Source of the DNA: Euzebyella marina
Lineage (GTDB): Bacteria; Bacteroidota; Bacteroidia; Flavobacteriales; Flavobacteriaceae
DNA: 64,000 bases
Reading direction: 5' to 3'
Assembly (NCBI RefSeq): GCF_014855515.1
Contig: NZ_JACYFK010000001.1
Location: 1,860,001-1,924,000, forward strand
Notes under the pieces: model-generated
Databases searched by the model: none
Told to the model about the DNA's origin: nothing
What the model saw: only the letters and a program-made list of their open reading frames with translations
Program-made: the position numbers and the translations under genes
Part shown: piece by piece, positions 46,500 to 55,098 of the stretch
How positions within the stretch are numbered: position 1 is the first letter of the stretch
Layout of the letters: every line of letters begins with the position of its first letter

Positions 46500-47240
46500 T
46501 TACTGACGTTGTCTCACGGCCTCGTACAAAAACACGGCACATGCTACGGAAACGTTTAAACTACCAATTTCTCCCAATAACGGAATCTTTGCTATCTCAT
46601 CAACTGCTTTTAAAGTAGAAGGAGAGATTCCACGGTCTTCAGAACCCATCACTATCGCCGTGGGGCCTGATAAGTCAACATTATAGATTTCCTTATCGGT
46701 TTTTTCGTTTGCAGCAACAACAGTAACTCCACTGGCCTGTAAATAAAACACGGCGTCCTTAATATGGTCTACTTTAACCAAAGGAACACGAAACACTGCT
46801 CCAGCCGATGTTTTAATAGTGTCGGCCGTAACCGGGGCCGCGCCTTTCTTTTGAATAATAATACCATGGACACCGGTACATTCGGCAGTTCGAATTATAG
46901 CACCAAAATTACGGACGTCTGATAATTGATCGAGCAATAGAAATAATGGTTTTGTTTGTCCATTATTCACTTGCTCGACCAAATCTTCTAGTTCATAAAA
47001 ACTCACAGGAGATATTTGTGCAACTACCCCTTGATGATTGTTTTTAGTAAGGTTATTGAGCTTTTCAACCGGCACATAAGTGGCCTTGATTCCGTTTTTT
47101 CTCAAAATGGTCTCGAGTTCACGAGAAAGTGTGCCCTTGAGTCCACGTTGAATGAATACTTTGTCTACTGGTTCATTGGCCTTAATAGCCTCCATAACAG
47201 CCCTAATACCGTAAACTCTTGATGATTTTTCCAAGGTCAA
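46500..47240 (-). CDS. rlmB: 23S rRNA (guanosine-2'-O-)-methyltransferase RlmB, TrmH/SpoU family
   Basis: The 246-residue product has an N-terminal substrate-binding domain and a C-terminal SpoU/TrmH knot: NFGAIIRTAECTGVHGIII (motif 1), VMGSEDRGIS (motif 2) and IPLLGEIGSLNVSVACA (motif 3). RlmB methylates the 2'-OH of G2251 (E. coli numbering) in 23S rRNA; other SpoU members with the same domain order exist, so RlmB is the usual but not proven identity. It lies 17 bases after the unknown exported gene on the same strand. Confidence 0.9.
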   Translation of the reverse strand: MTLEKSSRVYGIRAVMEAIKANEPVDKVFIQRGLKGTLSRELETILRKNGIKATYVPVEKLNNLTKNNHQGVVAQISPVSFYELEDLVEQVNNGQTKPLFLLLDQLSDVRNFGAIIRTAECTGVHGIIIQKKGAAPVTADTIKTSAGAVFRVPLVKVDHIKDAVFYLQASGVTVVAANEKTDKEIYNVDLSGPTAIVMGSEDRGISPSTLKAVDEIAKIPLLGEIGSLNVSVACAVFLYEAVRQRQ

Positions 47241-47257
47241 ATAAGCTCAAAGATGAA

Positions 47258-47935
47258 TTAAGCGTCTTTTATAATTGCAGCAAGTTCATAATCATTTTTA
47301 ATGTCATACTTTTTGAACTTATCACGTTTTTCACTGGTAAGGTTAAGAGCTTTAAAAAGTTTGCCCCTTGATTTAGGCATTTTAGTCATAGAACCATCTT
47401 TAAATACTAAAAACTCTTTTTCAGATTTAGATATTTTTCTTTCAATCAACCCTAAAGTTTTAGTGGGAACCTCGACAACTTTACTCTCATAAATCTTTAC
47501 TAGGCTAACATTATCACCACTTGCAACTTCTTCGTAATAATTTTTTTCTAAATCTTCCTCTGAGACCTTAAAAGTTCTATTGCCTTTTGTGATTTTCACT
47601 ACAGATTCAGGATTCAAAATGTACTTTTCCCCTTTTACAAATATTTCGAATCTATCTGCCATGATGTTGTAGTTAGCAAGAATAGAGTAGGTGTAATTGT
47701 CTTTGTAGGTGGAAGTTATTCTAAGTTTTGTCCATTGGTCGAAAAGATAAATCGAACCCTTGATATCTTCATTTACTCCACCGGTATAGACGTCACTCAC
47801 TTTTTGAATAGCGAAAAAATCTAGGTTGTTACTGAAAAGTCCATTTGTGGCACTGGGAATCCGTGATTGGCTGTACCCGACCATGTGACTTGCTGCTAGG
47901 GTTATTAGGGTTAAAATTAAAATTCTTTTTTTCAT
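47258..47935 (-). CDS. Exported protein of unknown function
   Basis: The 225-residue product has a signal peptide (MKKRILILTLITLAASHM, cleavage near VGYSQ). The mature part has a beta-rich body with repeated Lys/Glu-rich strands and a C-terminal helix (LFKALNLTSEKRDKFKKYD), and no cysteine pair. I do not recognise the family. It stands upstream of rlmB on the same strand, 17 bases away. Confidence 0.7.
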   Translation of the reverse strand: MKKRILILTLITLAASHMVGYSQSRIPSATNGLFSNNLDFFAIQKVSDVYTGGVNEDIKGSIYLFDQWTKLRITSTYKDNYTYSILANYNIMADRFEIFVKGEKYILNPESVVKITKGNRTFKVSEEDLEKNYYEEVASGDNVSLVKIYESKVVEVPTKTLGLIERKISKSEKEFLVFKDGSMTKMPKSRGKLFKALNLTSEKRDKFKKYDIKNDYELAAIIKDA

Positions 47936-48794
47936 TTTATTATGGTTTAATGGTTTCTATTTTTAATATATACTGAAGTTGGTCGATTCAACTATATGCT
48001 ATTTTATCAGAATATACCGTACTTTGTTTGGGGAAGAATATCTTATGTATTACGGTCTTTGAAAAGATTGAAAGCAACTAGGCTACCATCTGAAATTTTT
48101 TGTTTATCATTTTAAGCGGGTTTTACCTCAGGTCAGAAGTCAAAATCCGTTTCACTTGAATTCTTGTTGTAAAGGCTTTAAATCATTAATTAAATTAAGT
48201 TTGTCTCGTTCACCAAGAGTTATTTATTGGATAAATTAGAGAAAAATTTTAATTCTATTACTTACCATTTGACTTTAGGCAAAAGTACAATAGAATTAAA
48301 CTCTATCGATTGAATTTAAGGAAAATATATGAAGAAGAGGGTGAAGATTATTCAAATTTATGCTTATAATGAATAAGGCCTATCTATTTTATTCTTTTCC
48401 TAAATCTTTTCTATTATTTCAACTAAATCTTTCCTTTTTGATATTAAGCAGTAATCTTGGTTCGAGGTTTGCATCTAATTCTAATATTAAAATGTTTGTC
48501 GCAAGATCAAGGAATAGGGTTAATAATTTGAATCACAATTATTCTATAAGTTGTAAAAAGATAATATAAAGGATTGGATTCTTACTCTTTGATAACCAAG
48601 GAAAGAATTCATTTATGATAGTGGTACATTGAAAATTAGTTAATGGCCACGAAATGGGGAGGCTTTAAATTTAGAGGCTTGAAATTGATTACTTTACTTC
48701 TACCTCCTTATTACGGATAAGCATTTCTATAAGCTTGTCCGTTCTAAAAGACTGACTCAGAAAAAATGCAAAAATCCTAATTTCATAAAATAAA
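47936..48794. other. About 860-base non-coding gap between an exported-protein gene and the SusCD terminator
   Basis: The region is very AT-rich and mostly free of open frames. A 69-codon frame (48360-48569, plus) is low in complexity, with poor codon bias, and was rejected. There is a TACTTTTG-like box on the minus strand at 48287-48280 but it lies far upstream of the next gene. No tRNA fold or recognised RNA family was seen; an unannotated small RNA cannot be excluded. Confidence 0.55.
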
Positions 48795-48826
48795 AAAGGG
48801 CCTTCGAAATTTACAAAGGCCCTTTA
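48795..48826 (-). terminator. Rho-independent terminator at the end of susC-susD
   Basis: A stem AAAGGGCCTT / AAGGCCCTTT (48795-48804 with 48816-48825) with an 11-base loop is followed, on the minus strand, by T-rich sequence. It begins about 21 bases after the susD stop. Confidence 0.85.
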
Positions 48827-48846
48827 ATCAACTTATTTAGATCAGT

Positions 48847-50265
48847 TTAATTAACATCCCAAAACAATTTCGTAGTTTGAGAATCGCCACCTATAGCTGA
48901 AATAGCGGCATCTAACTCTTCACCGTTAAGAGTAGCCTCAGAAATTGGATATAGAAATCTTGTTGGAATATCTTCAGCGGTGAAACCATCAGGAACATTT
49001 AGGGTCGGTTGATCGAACAACCTCCAAGTAGTCCATCCCTCCATGCCATTGTTGAACATAGCAATCCATTTTTGGGTAGCTATTTTCTGTTTCCAGTCTC
49101 CTTCTGCAGTAGCATAAGCAACAGATGGTTGGGCTAAATAGGCATCAATTTCTTCTTGGGTTCCTCCCCATTCCAAGATTGATGTTTCAATTCCTCCAGC
49201 GTAAAATTCCTCTTGAGTACCCCCTACGGCATAACCTCTAGCCGCTGCTTCCGATAATAAGAAGTGTACTTCAGAAGCCGTCAATATATTTCCGATAAGA
49301 TCCGGAGCTTTTAAAAGGTCAGAAATAGCAGATGCGCTAGCAGGAGAGTTTGCACTTCCATAAATACCGCCCACATACTCACCATCTAAAGTCTCAAAGT
49401 AGAATTGTCTTCTTGGATCCTCGAGACCATTAAGAACATCAATAAAGGTATCGGCTGCAACAAAGTCATTACGACCACTTTGAACCAATGAAACCCATAC
49501 CGGGTTGGTATTAGGTGCAGCTCCTAAATACTGAATTCCAAAATTATCTGCATTCTCAGTTATAAGCGTGGCTGCGGCTGCAGCTTCGGCAGTTGATTGA
49601 GCCAAAGAAGCATTCACATCGGCAAGGCGCAATGCCATTCTTAAACGTAAAGAATTGGCAGCCTTTCTCCACTTGGTCATATCTCCACCATAGATTGGGT
49701 CTTGAGTGGCTTCAAATCCAGAACCACTTCCCATAGAGGTAATAGCACCATTTAACTTTTCAATTAAAGATGCATAAATAGTACCGGCATCATCATAGGC
49801 CGGTGTCGAATTTTCGAAATCCAGTGCTTCGGAGTAAGGGACATCGCCAAATGTATCGACCAAAACAGAGTAAGCATAAACTTCCATGAACTCAATGATG
49901 GCAAGTTTGTTGTTTAGGTTATCTGCTTCTTCTTCGATTAGATTTGCTCTAGCACCCTTTAAATCTTGCAATACATCTCTGTAAAGAGTGTTCCAGATAC
50001 TACCTCCGATATTACGGGTAATTTGGTTGTACTGACTCTCATCTGGATATGTTGTTTGCGCCCAATATTGTGCATACAATCTAAAAACGTTATCATTAAC
50101 GCTAGCAGAGTTCATTAAATCAAATAGGTTTCTAGCTGCGTTAGTGAAAAGTCCACTTCCAGGAACAATGGTTGGATATTTACTATCCCTATTGTATTCC
50201 TCATTTACTTCACATGAGACAGCAATGAGGGCTATACTTATGAATGTTATGAAATACTTTTTCAT
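48847..50265 (-). CDS. SusD/RagB family nutrient-binding outer-membrane lipoprotein
   Basis: The 472-residue product has a lipoprotein signal peptide (lipobox AVSC, Cys about residue 18) and the SusD-like helical body with TPR-like repeats, of the shorter SusD-like 2 type. It caps its SusC partner from the cell surface and captures nutrient. The partner gene starts upstream and ends 11 bases before this start, so both are one operon. No glycoside hydrolase or sensor gene is nearby, so the substrate could be a peptide or other small polymer instead of a polysaccharide. Confidence 0.92.
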   Translation of the reverse strand: MKKYFITFISIALIAVSCEVNEEYNRDSKYPTIVPGSGLFTNAARNLFDLMNSASVNDNVFRLYAQYWAQTTYPDESQYNQITRNIGGSIWNTLYRDVLQDLKGARANLIEEEADNLNNKLAIIEFMEVYAYSVLVDTFGDVPYSEALDFENSTPAYDDAGTIYASLIEKLNGAITSMGSGSGFEATQDPIYGGDMTKWRKAANSLRLRMALRLADVNASLAQSTAEAAAAATLITENADNFGIQYLGAAPNTNPVWVSLVQSGRNDFVAADTFIDVLNGLEDPRRQFYFETLDGEYVGGIYGSANSPASASAISDLLKAPDLIGNILTASEVHFLLSEAAARGYAVGGTQEEFYAGGIETSILEWGGTQEEIDAYLAQPSVAYATAEGDWKQKIATQKWIAMFNNGMEGWTTWRLFDQPTLNVPDGFTAEDIPTRFLYPISEATLNGEELDAAISAIGGDSQTTKLFWDVN

Positions 50266-50276
50266 TACTTTTTTTT

Positions 50277-53200
50277 TTAAAATTCTAGATTTAAGTTAAG
50301 GCCTACTGTCTTAAGGGTTGGGTAAGAACCAGATAGATAACCTTGAACGTTACCTGCACCTAGACCTGACTCAGGATCAGCAAAAGGTACATTTTTGTCA
50401 ATTATCCATAGGTTTCTTCCTACAAGACTAACGCTGGCAGCACTAAAGAAGCTATTGCTCATCCATTTAGTTACAGGCATCTTATAGGTAAGGGCCAATT
50501 CTCTTAGTTTGACATAAGAGGCGTCATAAACATTTAGAGCAGCAGGGTTTCTGCTAGCGTTACCCCAGTAGAAAACACCTCCATAAAAGTCTGCCGTTGC
50601 TCTAGTGGTATTAGGTTGACCATCTTCAGTAACACCTTCATTCAAGATACCACCACTATCAGGACCATCGGTTACAGGGTCTCTAACAGGGTTGCCCAAT
50701 TCGTTCAATCCTGCGGTGTAATAAGGTAAACCGGTACCTTGACCATAATAGGTGTCTAGTGAGAAAACATCACCACCCTTTTGAACATCAATCAAGAAAT
50801 TAAGGGTTAGATTCTTGTAAGTAAATCTGTTATTTACACCACCAACCCAATCAGGGTTTACATTTCCTAAAACCTGATCTGCTTGAGATAGATAGTAACC
50901 ACTACCGTTTACTACTTTGTTTCCATTATCGTCAAAAACAAAACCAGATCCTCTGATTGCACCATAAGGTTCACCAATAGAGGCGTTGATAGAAACACCA
51001 CCTTGGAAAGACTGTAATTGTAAATTTTGTTGGTCACCAAGTAGACTAAGTACTTCGTTTTCGTTTTTAGACCAGTTTACATTTACATTCCACGCAAAAT
51101 TATCTGTTTGTACAGGTGTAAGGTTCAACCCAACTTCTATACCACGGTTTTCAATTTCACCGGCATTAACCCAACGGCTGCTGAAACCGGTTGCCGTAGT
51201 TGTTGACACTGGAAGTAATTGATCTTCAGTGTTCTTTTTATAATAAGTAATATCGAACCCAACTCGGCTGTTGAACATACGCGCTTCTAGACCAACTTCA
51301 ATTTCACTGGTTCTTTCAGGAACTAACTGATCGTTTTGTTTGGTTCCTGGGAAAGATACCAATACTGAGTTGCCAAAGTTGTTATTGATGGTATAAGTGT
51401 CGTACACGTTATTGGCAGGCAAATCGTTACCAACTTCAGCATAACCCGCTCTTAGCTTACCAAAATTTAACCAACTTGCATCGATTAAGCTTGAGAAAAC
51501 CAAACTTCCACTCGCACCGTAATAGTTGTACTTATTATTGTTTTCAGGTAGGGCAGAAGAGATATCATATCTATCAACCAAATCAAGATAGAAGGTATTG
51601 CCAAACCCTAGGGAAGCTTGAGCGTAGTAACCTACAACTTGCTTTTCGTCTACTGTCTCTACTGGTTTTGGCACAGCATTCACTGAATTCCTTAAAGCGA
51701 AAAGACCTGGAACAACTAGACCACCAGCAGTTGCTTGGTGATAGAAACTATAGGTTTCCCTTCTGTTGTTTATACCGGCAACACCGGCTAAAGTAATATT
51801 ATCACTTAGACTAGTGTTTACATTGAACATCAAGTCATAATTGTACTCAGAATAGGTAATGTCCTTTCTGTCGTAACCAGATGACTCATCGTCCCTAAGA
51901 ACCCCGAATGGTGCAGCAACAGAACCTGGTGCCCTTCTTTCTTCACGAAGCTCAGTATAAGTATCAACCGCACCTTTTGCAGTGATATCTAACCAAGGAG
52001 CAAGAGAGTATGTGGCGAATAGATTGCCAAAAAAACGATTCCTTCTATCCGACTGGTAATTCTCGTAACGTGTCCAGTAAGGATTGTCCCAGTAATGTGG
52101 TTGAAGAGGAGATCCTCCCTGAAAAAAGCCGCCTTCATGGTTCCAAGAGTAGTTCAACCCTGTCTGCTCATAAATTCTTCTTTGGTCTTCAATATCAACG
52201 TTAACCTGCCACCACTGTCTGAACTGAGACATTAGGTTGTCGCTATAACCAGTACTGTTTCTACCTATCATTCTTTGAACGAAGAAGTTAGCATTGGCAC
52301 CTACGTTGAACTTTTCGCTAACCTTAAAAGTACCGTTAATATTGAAAATATTCCTATTCTGGTTGGAGTTAGGAAGCATACCACTTTGTTCAAAATTGGT
52401 ATAACCAAGTCGGTACGTCATTTTTTCATTTCCTCCAGAAACAGAAACACTATTGTTGAATTGGAAAGCTGTTTCAAAAAAGTCTACTGGAGTATGAGCG
52501 CCCGCTATGTAGGGGGTAGCAGTTTGGTAGTTCGGATGTTCTGGAACAAAGGCATCCCATTGGTACACCAATTGTCCATTTAAAGGAGCACCGTATGACG
52601 CATCATCGTAGGTTGGTACGACTAAGTCTGGGTTACCGTCACCATTGGCATCGATATCTTCAAAATATCCGGTCGATCCATAATAAGGTCCGTACCCTGC
52701 ACCATATTCATCCTGATACTCCAAAAATGTACTCTTGTCAATTTTACCCACAGTTACTCCTGAGGTGATTTGAACTTTTGCAGAACCTGCTTTACCCTTT
52801 TTAGTAGTAATAATAATGACACCGTTTGACGCTCTAGAACCGTAGATGGCTGAAGCAGCAGCACCCTTAAGGATGTTGATAGACGCTACATCATCAGGGT
52901 TAATATCAGACGCGGCATTACCGTAATCATAACCTGTACTACCACCCTGCTGAGCAGAGGTGTTGTTTAAACGGTTTGAAATAGGAATACCGTCAATAAC
53001 GAATAAAGGCTGGTTGTTTCCAGTCAAAGAACTTACGCCTCGAATCAAGAAGTTTGCGGAACCTCCAAAGTTGTTGTTAGCCTTAATTTGAACACCACTA
53101 ACTTTACCTGAAAGTGAATTGACAACGTTATCTACCTTAACAGTAGAAACGGCATCGCCCTCTAGCTCTTGGGCAGCATAACCGAGAGATTTTTTCTCTC

Positions 53201-53540
53201 TACTAACACCTAAAGCGGTAACTACTACCTCCTCCAATGATTCAGCATCCTCGGCCATTTGAAGGTTAATAGTGTTAGAAGCGCCTACTGGTCTAGTCTC
53301 TGTTTTATAACCAAGATAGGAGAAGGCAAGTGTTTGACCTTGACTAGCTGAAATAGCATAGTTTCCGTCGAAATCGGTTTGGGTACCATTTGTGGTTCCC
53401 TGCACCACGATGTTAACCCCTGGTAGTGGTAATCCGTCCGCATCGGAGACCGTACCAGTAATGGTTTTGTCTTGTGCAAAAGAGATTTGCACGAATAACG
53501 CCAAAAATAGCGTCAACAATCCTTTGTGTTTTGCTCTCAT
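50277..53540 (-). CDS. SusC/RagA family TonB-linked outer-membrane transporter
   Basis: The 1087-residue product starts with a signal peptide (MRAKHKGLLTLFLALFVQIS, cleavage near SFAQ); the Met at 53540 is preferred over 53570 because it begins this peptide. A carboxypeptidase-regulatory-like domain follows (TITGTVSDADGLPLPGVNIV), then a TonB-box/linker (EEVVVTALGVSREKKSLGY), a plug (RGVSSLTGNNQPLFVIDGI) and a 22-strand barrel ending in LNLEF. It imports substrate delivered by the SusD partner encoded 11 bases downstream. No CAZyme gene is nearby. Substrate unknown. Confidence 0.95.
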   Translation of the reverse strand: MRAKHKGLLTLFLALFVQISFAQDKTITGTVSDADGLPLPGVNIVVQGTTNGTQTDFDGNYAISASQGQTLAFSYLGYKTETRPVGASNTINLQMAEDAESLEEVVVTALGVSREKKSLGYAAQELEGDAVSTVKVDNVVNSLSGKVSGVQIKANNNFGGSANFLIRGVSSLTGNNQPLFVIDGIPISNRLNNTSAQQGGSTGYDYGNAASDINPDDVASINILKGAAASAIYGSRASNGVIIITTKKGKAGSAKVQITSGVTVGKIDKSTFLEYQDEYGAGYGPYYGSTGYFEDIDANGDGNPDLVVPTYDDASYGAPLNGQLVYQWDAFVPEHPNYQTATPYIAGAHTPVDFFETAFQFNNSVSVSGGNEKMTYRLGYTNFEQSGMLPNSNQNRNIFNINGTFKVSEKFNVGANANFFVQRMIGRNSTGYSDNLMSQFRQWWQVNVDIEDQRRIYEQTGLNYSWNHEGGFFQGGSPLQPHYWDNPYWTRYENYQSDRRNRFFGNLFATYSLAPWLDITAKGAVDTYTELREERRAPGSVAAPFGVLRDDESSGYDRKDITYSEYNYDLMFNVNTSLSDNITLAGVAGINNRRETYSFYHQATAGGLVVPGLFALRNSVNAVPKPVETVDEKQVVGYYAQASLGFGNTFYLDLVDRYDISSALPENNNKYNYYGASGSLVFSSLIDASWLNFGKLRAGYAEVGNDLPANNVYDTYTINNNFGNSVLVSFPGTKQNDQLVPERTSEIEVGLEARMFNSRVGFDITYYKKNTEDQLLPVSTTTATGFSSRWVNAGEIENRGIEVGLNLTPVQTDNFAWNVNVNWSKNENEVLSLLGDQQNLQLQSFQGGVSINASIGEPYGAIRGSGFVFDDNGNKVVNGSGYYLSQADQVLGNVNPDWVGGVNNRFTYKNLTLNFLIDVQKGGDVFSLDTYYGQGTGLPYYTAGLNELGNPVRDPVTDGPDSGGILNEGVTEDGQPNTTRATADFYGGVFYWGNASRNPAALNVYDASYVKLRELALTYKMPVTKWMSNSFFSAASVSLVGRNLWIIDKNVPFADPESGLGAGNVQGYLSGSYPTLKTVGLNLNLEF

Positions 53541-53615
53541 TTTATAATTATTTGAATTAGCTGATGGCAAAAATCATAATTTAACGTTAATAATGCAATT
53601 ATTTTTAACTAAAAC

Positions 53616-53629
53616 TTATGCATGCATAA
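53616..53629. promoter_or_regulatory. 14-bp perfect palindrome (TTATGCATGCATAA) upstream of susC
   Basis: The two halves are exact inverted repeats and the site lies about 76 bases before the susC start codon, where a repressor or activator would bind. No known binding motif was recognised, and a palindrome of this length can arise by chance in AT-rich DNA. Confidence 0.4.
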
Positions 53630-54120
53630 TATTATTTCTGTTAGAAATGCGACATATGGCTTCAATTTTTGTCAAAATTCCACAGATTTTTGGCTTCATG
53701 TTATGGAAATGCTGTGTTTTTTCATCTGAAAGTAGAAATCGATGATTGAATTTGTTAAAATATTTACGATTTATTAATAATCGATGAAACAAACCATTTT
53801 TTAATAATTAATAAGTAAATACATGTTAAAATACAAGTTTTAGCCTATAAATTAGGTCGTAATTATTTCATTTCATTTGATTTTTTCGTTTTTCCATGCT
53901 GTTTTTCCTGAACCTTCTTGTTTTGAATTTTATGTTATTCTCACAGAAACCCTTTCAGCTCTGAAATTAGTCTTGCTCTTTTGTAAATCCCCTTGTTTTA
54001 TTTTTATAAAAAACTGGGTTTTCACTAAGTGGTTGTTAATGTTTCACTGCTGTTCTAGTAAGGGGTGCGGTGTATCAATGTTGCCTTTTTTTTAAATCTT
54101 TGAAATTTAATGGATAAGAA
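53630..54120. other. About 490-base AT-rich divergent control region between susC and rpsL
   Basis: The region holds the divergent promoters of susC (minus, not clearly identified) and rpsL (plus). A 72-codon frame on the plus strand (53877-54095) has low-complexity content and was not accepted as a gene. No structural RNA was recognised. Confidence 0.55.
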
Positions 54121-54151
54121 TTTGAATTATTGCGAAATAGTCTTACATTTG
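54121..54151 (+). promoter_or_regulatory. Promoter of the str-S10 ribosomal operon (TTTG-N19-TACATTTG)
   Basis: A -33 TTTG at 54121-54124 and a -7 TACATTTG at 54144-54151 are 19 bases apart, a textbook Bacteroidota promoter. The leader to the rpsL ATG at 54197 is about 40 bases. Confidence 0.75.
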
Positions 54152-54196
54152 CCGACCCTTAAATGAGGGGTTATTTATATACACATATAATATAGT

Positions 54197-54571
54197 ATGC
54201 CAACAATTTCACAATTAGTACGAAAAGGAAGGTCCACGATTACTAAGAAGAGTAAATCGGCTGCTTTGGATTCTTGTCCTCAAAGAAGAGGTGTTTGTAC
54301 GCGTGTTTACACAACTACACCTAAGAAACCTAACTCTGCCATGAGAAAAGTGGCTAGGGTAAGGTTGACCAATGGTAAAGAGGTGAACGCTTACATACCT
54401 GGTGAAGGACACAATCTCCAAGAGCACTCGATAGTATTAGTAAGGGGCGGAAGGGTGAAAGATTTGCCTGGTGTTAGATATCATATCGTGAGAGGGGCTT
54501 TGGACACAGCTGGTGTTGCGGGCCGAACTCAGAGAAGATCTAAGTACGGAGCAAAACGACCCAAGAAGTAA
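54197..54571 (+). CDS. rpsL: 30S ribosomal protein uS12
   Basis: The 124-residue product starts [20 protein letters not shown] and contains [15 protein letters not shown] with the conserved decoding-centre lysine, and [19 protein letters not shown]. The lysines at the streptomycin-resistance positions are wild-type. It is the first gene of the long ribosomal operon and is followed by rpsG after 44 bases. Confidence 0.99.
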   Translation: MPTISQLVRKGRSTITKKSKSAALDSCPQRRGVCTRVYTTTPKKPNSAMRKVARVRLTNGKEVNAYIPGEGHNLQEHSIVLVRGGRVKDLPGVRYHIVRGALDTAGVAGRTQRRSKYGAKRPKK

Positions 54572-54615
54572 ATGATTTAAAAGGTGTGGGGTGATCTGCG
54601 CCGAAAACGAACAAA

Positions 54616-55092
54616 ATGAGAAAAAAACAGGCAAAAAAGAGACCGCTTTTACCGGATCCAAGGTATGGTGATCAATTGGTCACCCGTTTCGTCAATATGA
54701 TGATGTGGGATGGTAAAAAATCTATAGCTTTTAATGTTTTCTACAATGCAATGGATATTGTAGAAGAAAAGAAGACTGACGAGGAGAAGTCGGCCTTGGA
54801 ACTTTGGAAAGACGCTCTTTCAAATGTAATGCCCCATGTCGAAGTTAGGAGTAGAAGGGTTGGGGGTGCTACTTTTCAGATTCCAATGCAAATTCGTCCT
54901 GACCGTAAAATTTCTACCGCTATGAAGTGGTTGATCAGTTTTGCGAGAAAAAGGAATGAAAAGGGTATGGCTCAAAAACTAGCGGCTGAAATTTTAGCTG
55001 CTGCGAAGGAAGAAGGTGCTGCTGTTAAGAAAAGAGTTGATACGCACAAGATGGCAGAGGCAAATAAAGCATTTTCCCACTTTAGATTTTAA
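54616..55092 (+). CDS. rpsG: 30S ribosomal protein uS7
   Basis: The 158-residue product starts [18 protein letters not shown] and has the typical [20 protein letters not shown] stretch. uS7 begins assembly of the small-subunit head and binds 16S rRNA; in other bacteria it regulates the str operon. fusA follows with a 6-base gap. Confidence 0.99.
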   Translation: MRKKQAKKRPLLPDPRYGDQLVTRFVNMMMWDGKKSIAFNVFYNAMDIVEEKKTDEEKSALELWKDALSNVMPHVEVRSRRVGGATFQIPMQIRPDRKISTAMKWLISFARKRNEKGMAQKLAAEILAAAKEEGAAVKKRVDTHKMAEANKAFSHFRF

Positions 55093-55098
55093 TCAGAA

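Noticed and set aside
48280-48287. TACTTTTG box on the minus strand as a promoter of the gene at 47258-47935
   Set aside because: It would give a leader of more than 300 bases and has no -33 partner; probably chance in AT-rich DNA.
48451-48480. A GGTTCGA-like T-loop motif suggesting a tRNA
   Set aside because: No matching acceptor, D or anticodon stem could be formed around it.
48360-48569. 69-codon open frame in the long gap before the SusCD terminator
   Set aside because: It is low in complexity (F, L, S, N), has no recognised motif, and its codon use does not resemble that of neighbouring genes.
48847-53540. A polysaccharide utilisation locus
   Set aside because: Only the SusC/SusD pair is present; no enzyme or regulator gene lies nearby.
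53877-54095. 72-codon open frame upstream of rpsL
   Set aside because: It is built from phenylalanine- and leucine-rich AT-biased sequence and lies in the promoter region; no signal or promoter box precedes it.
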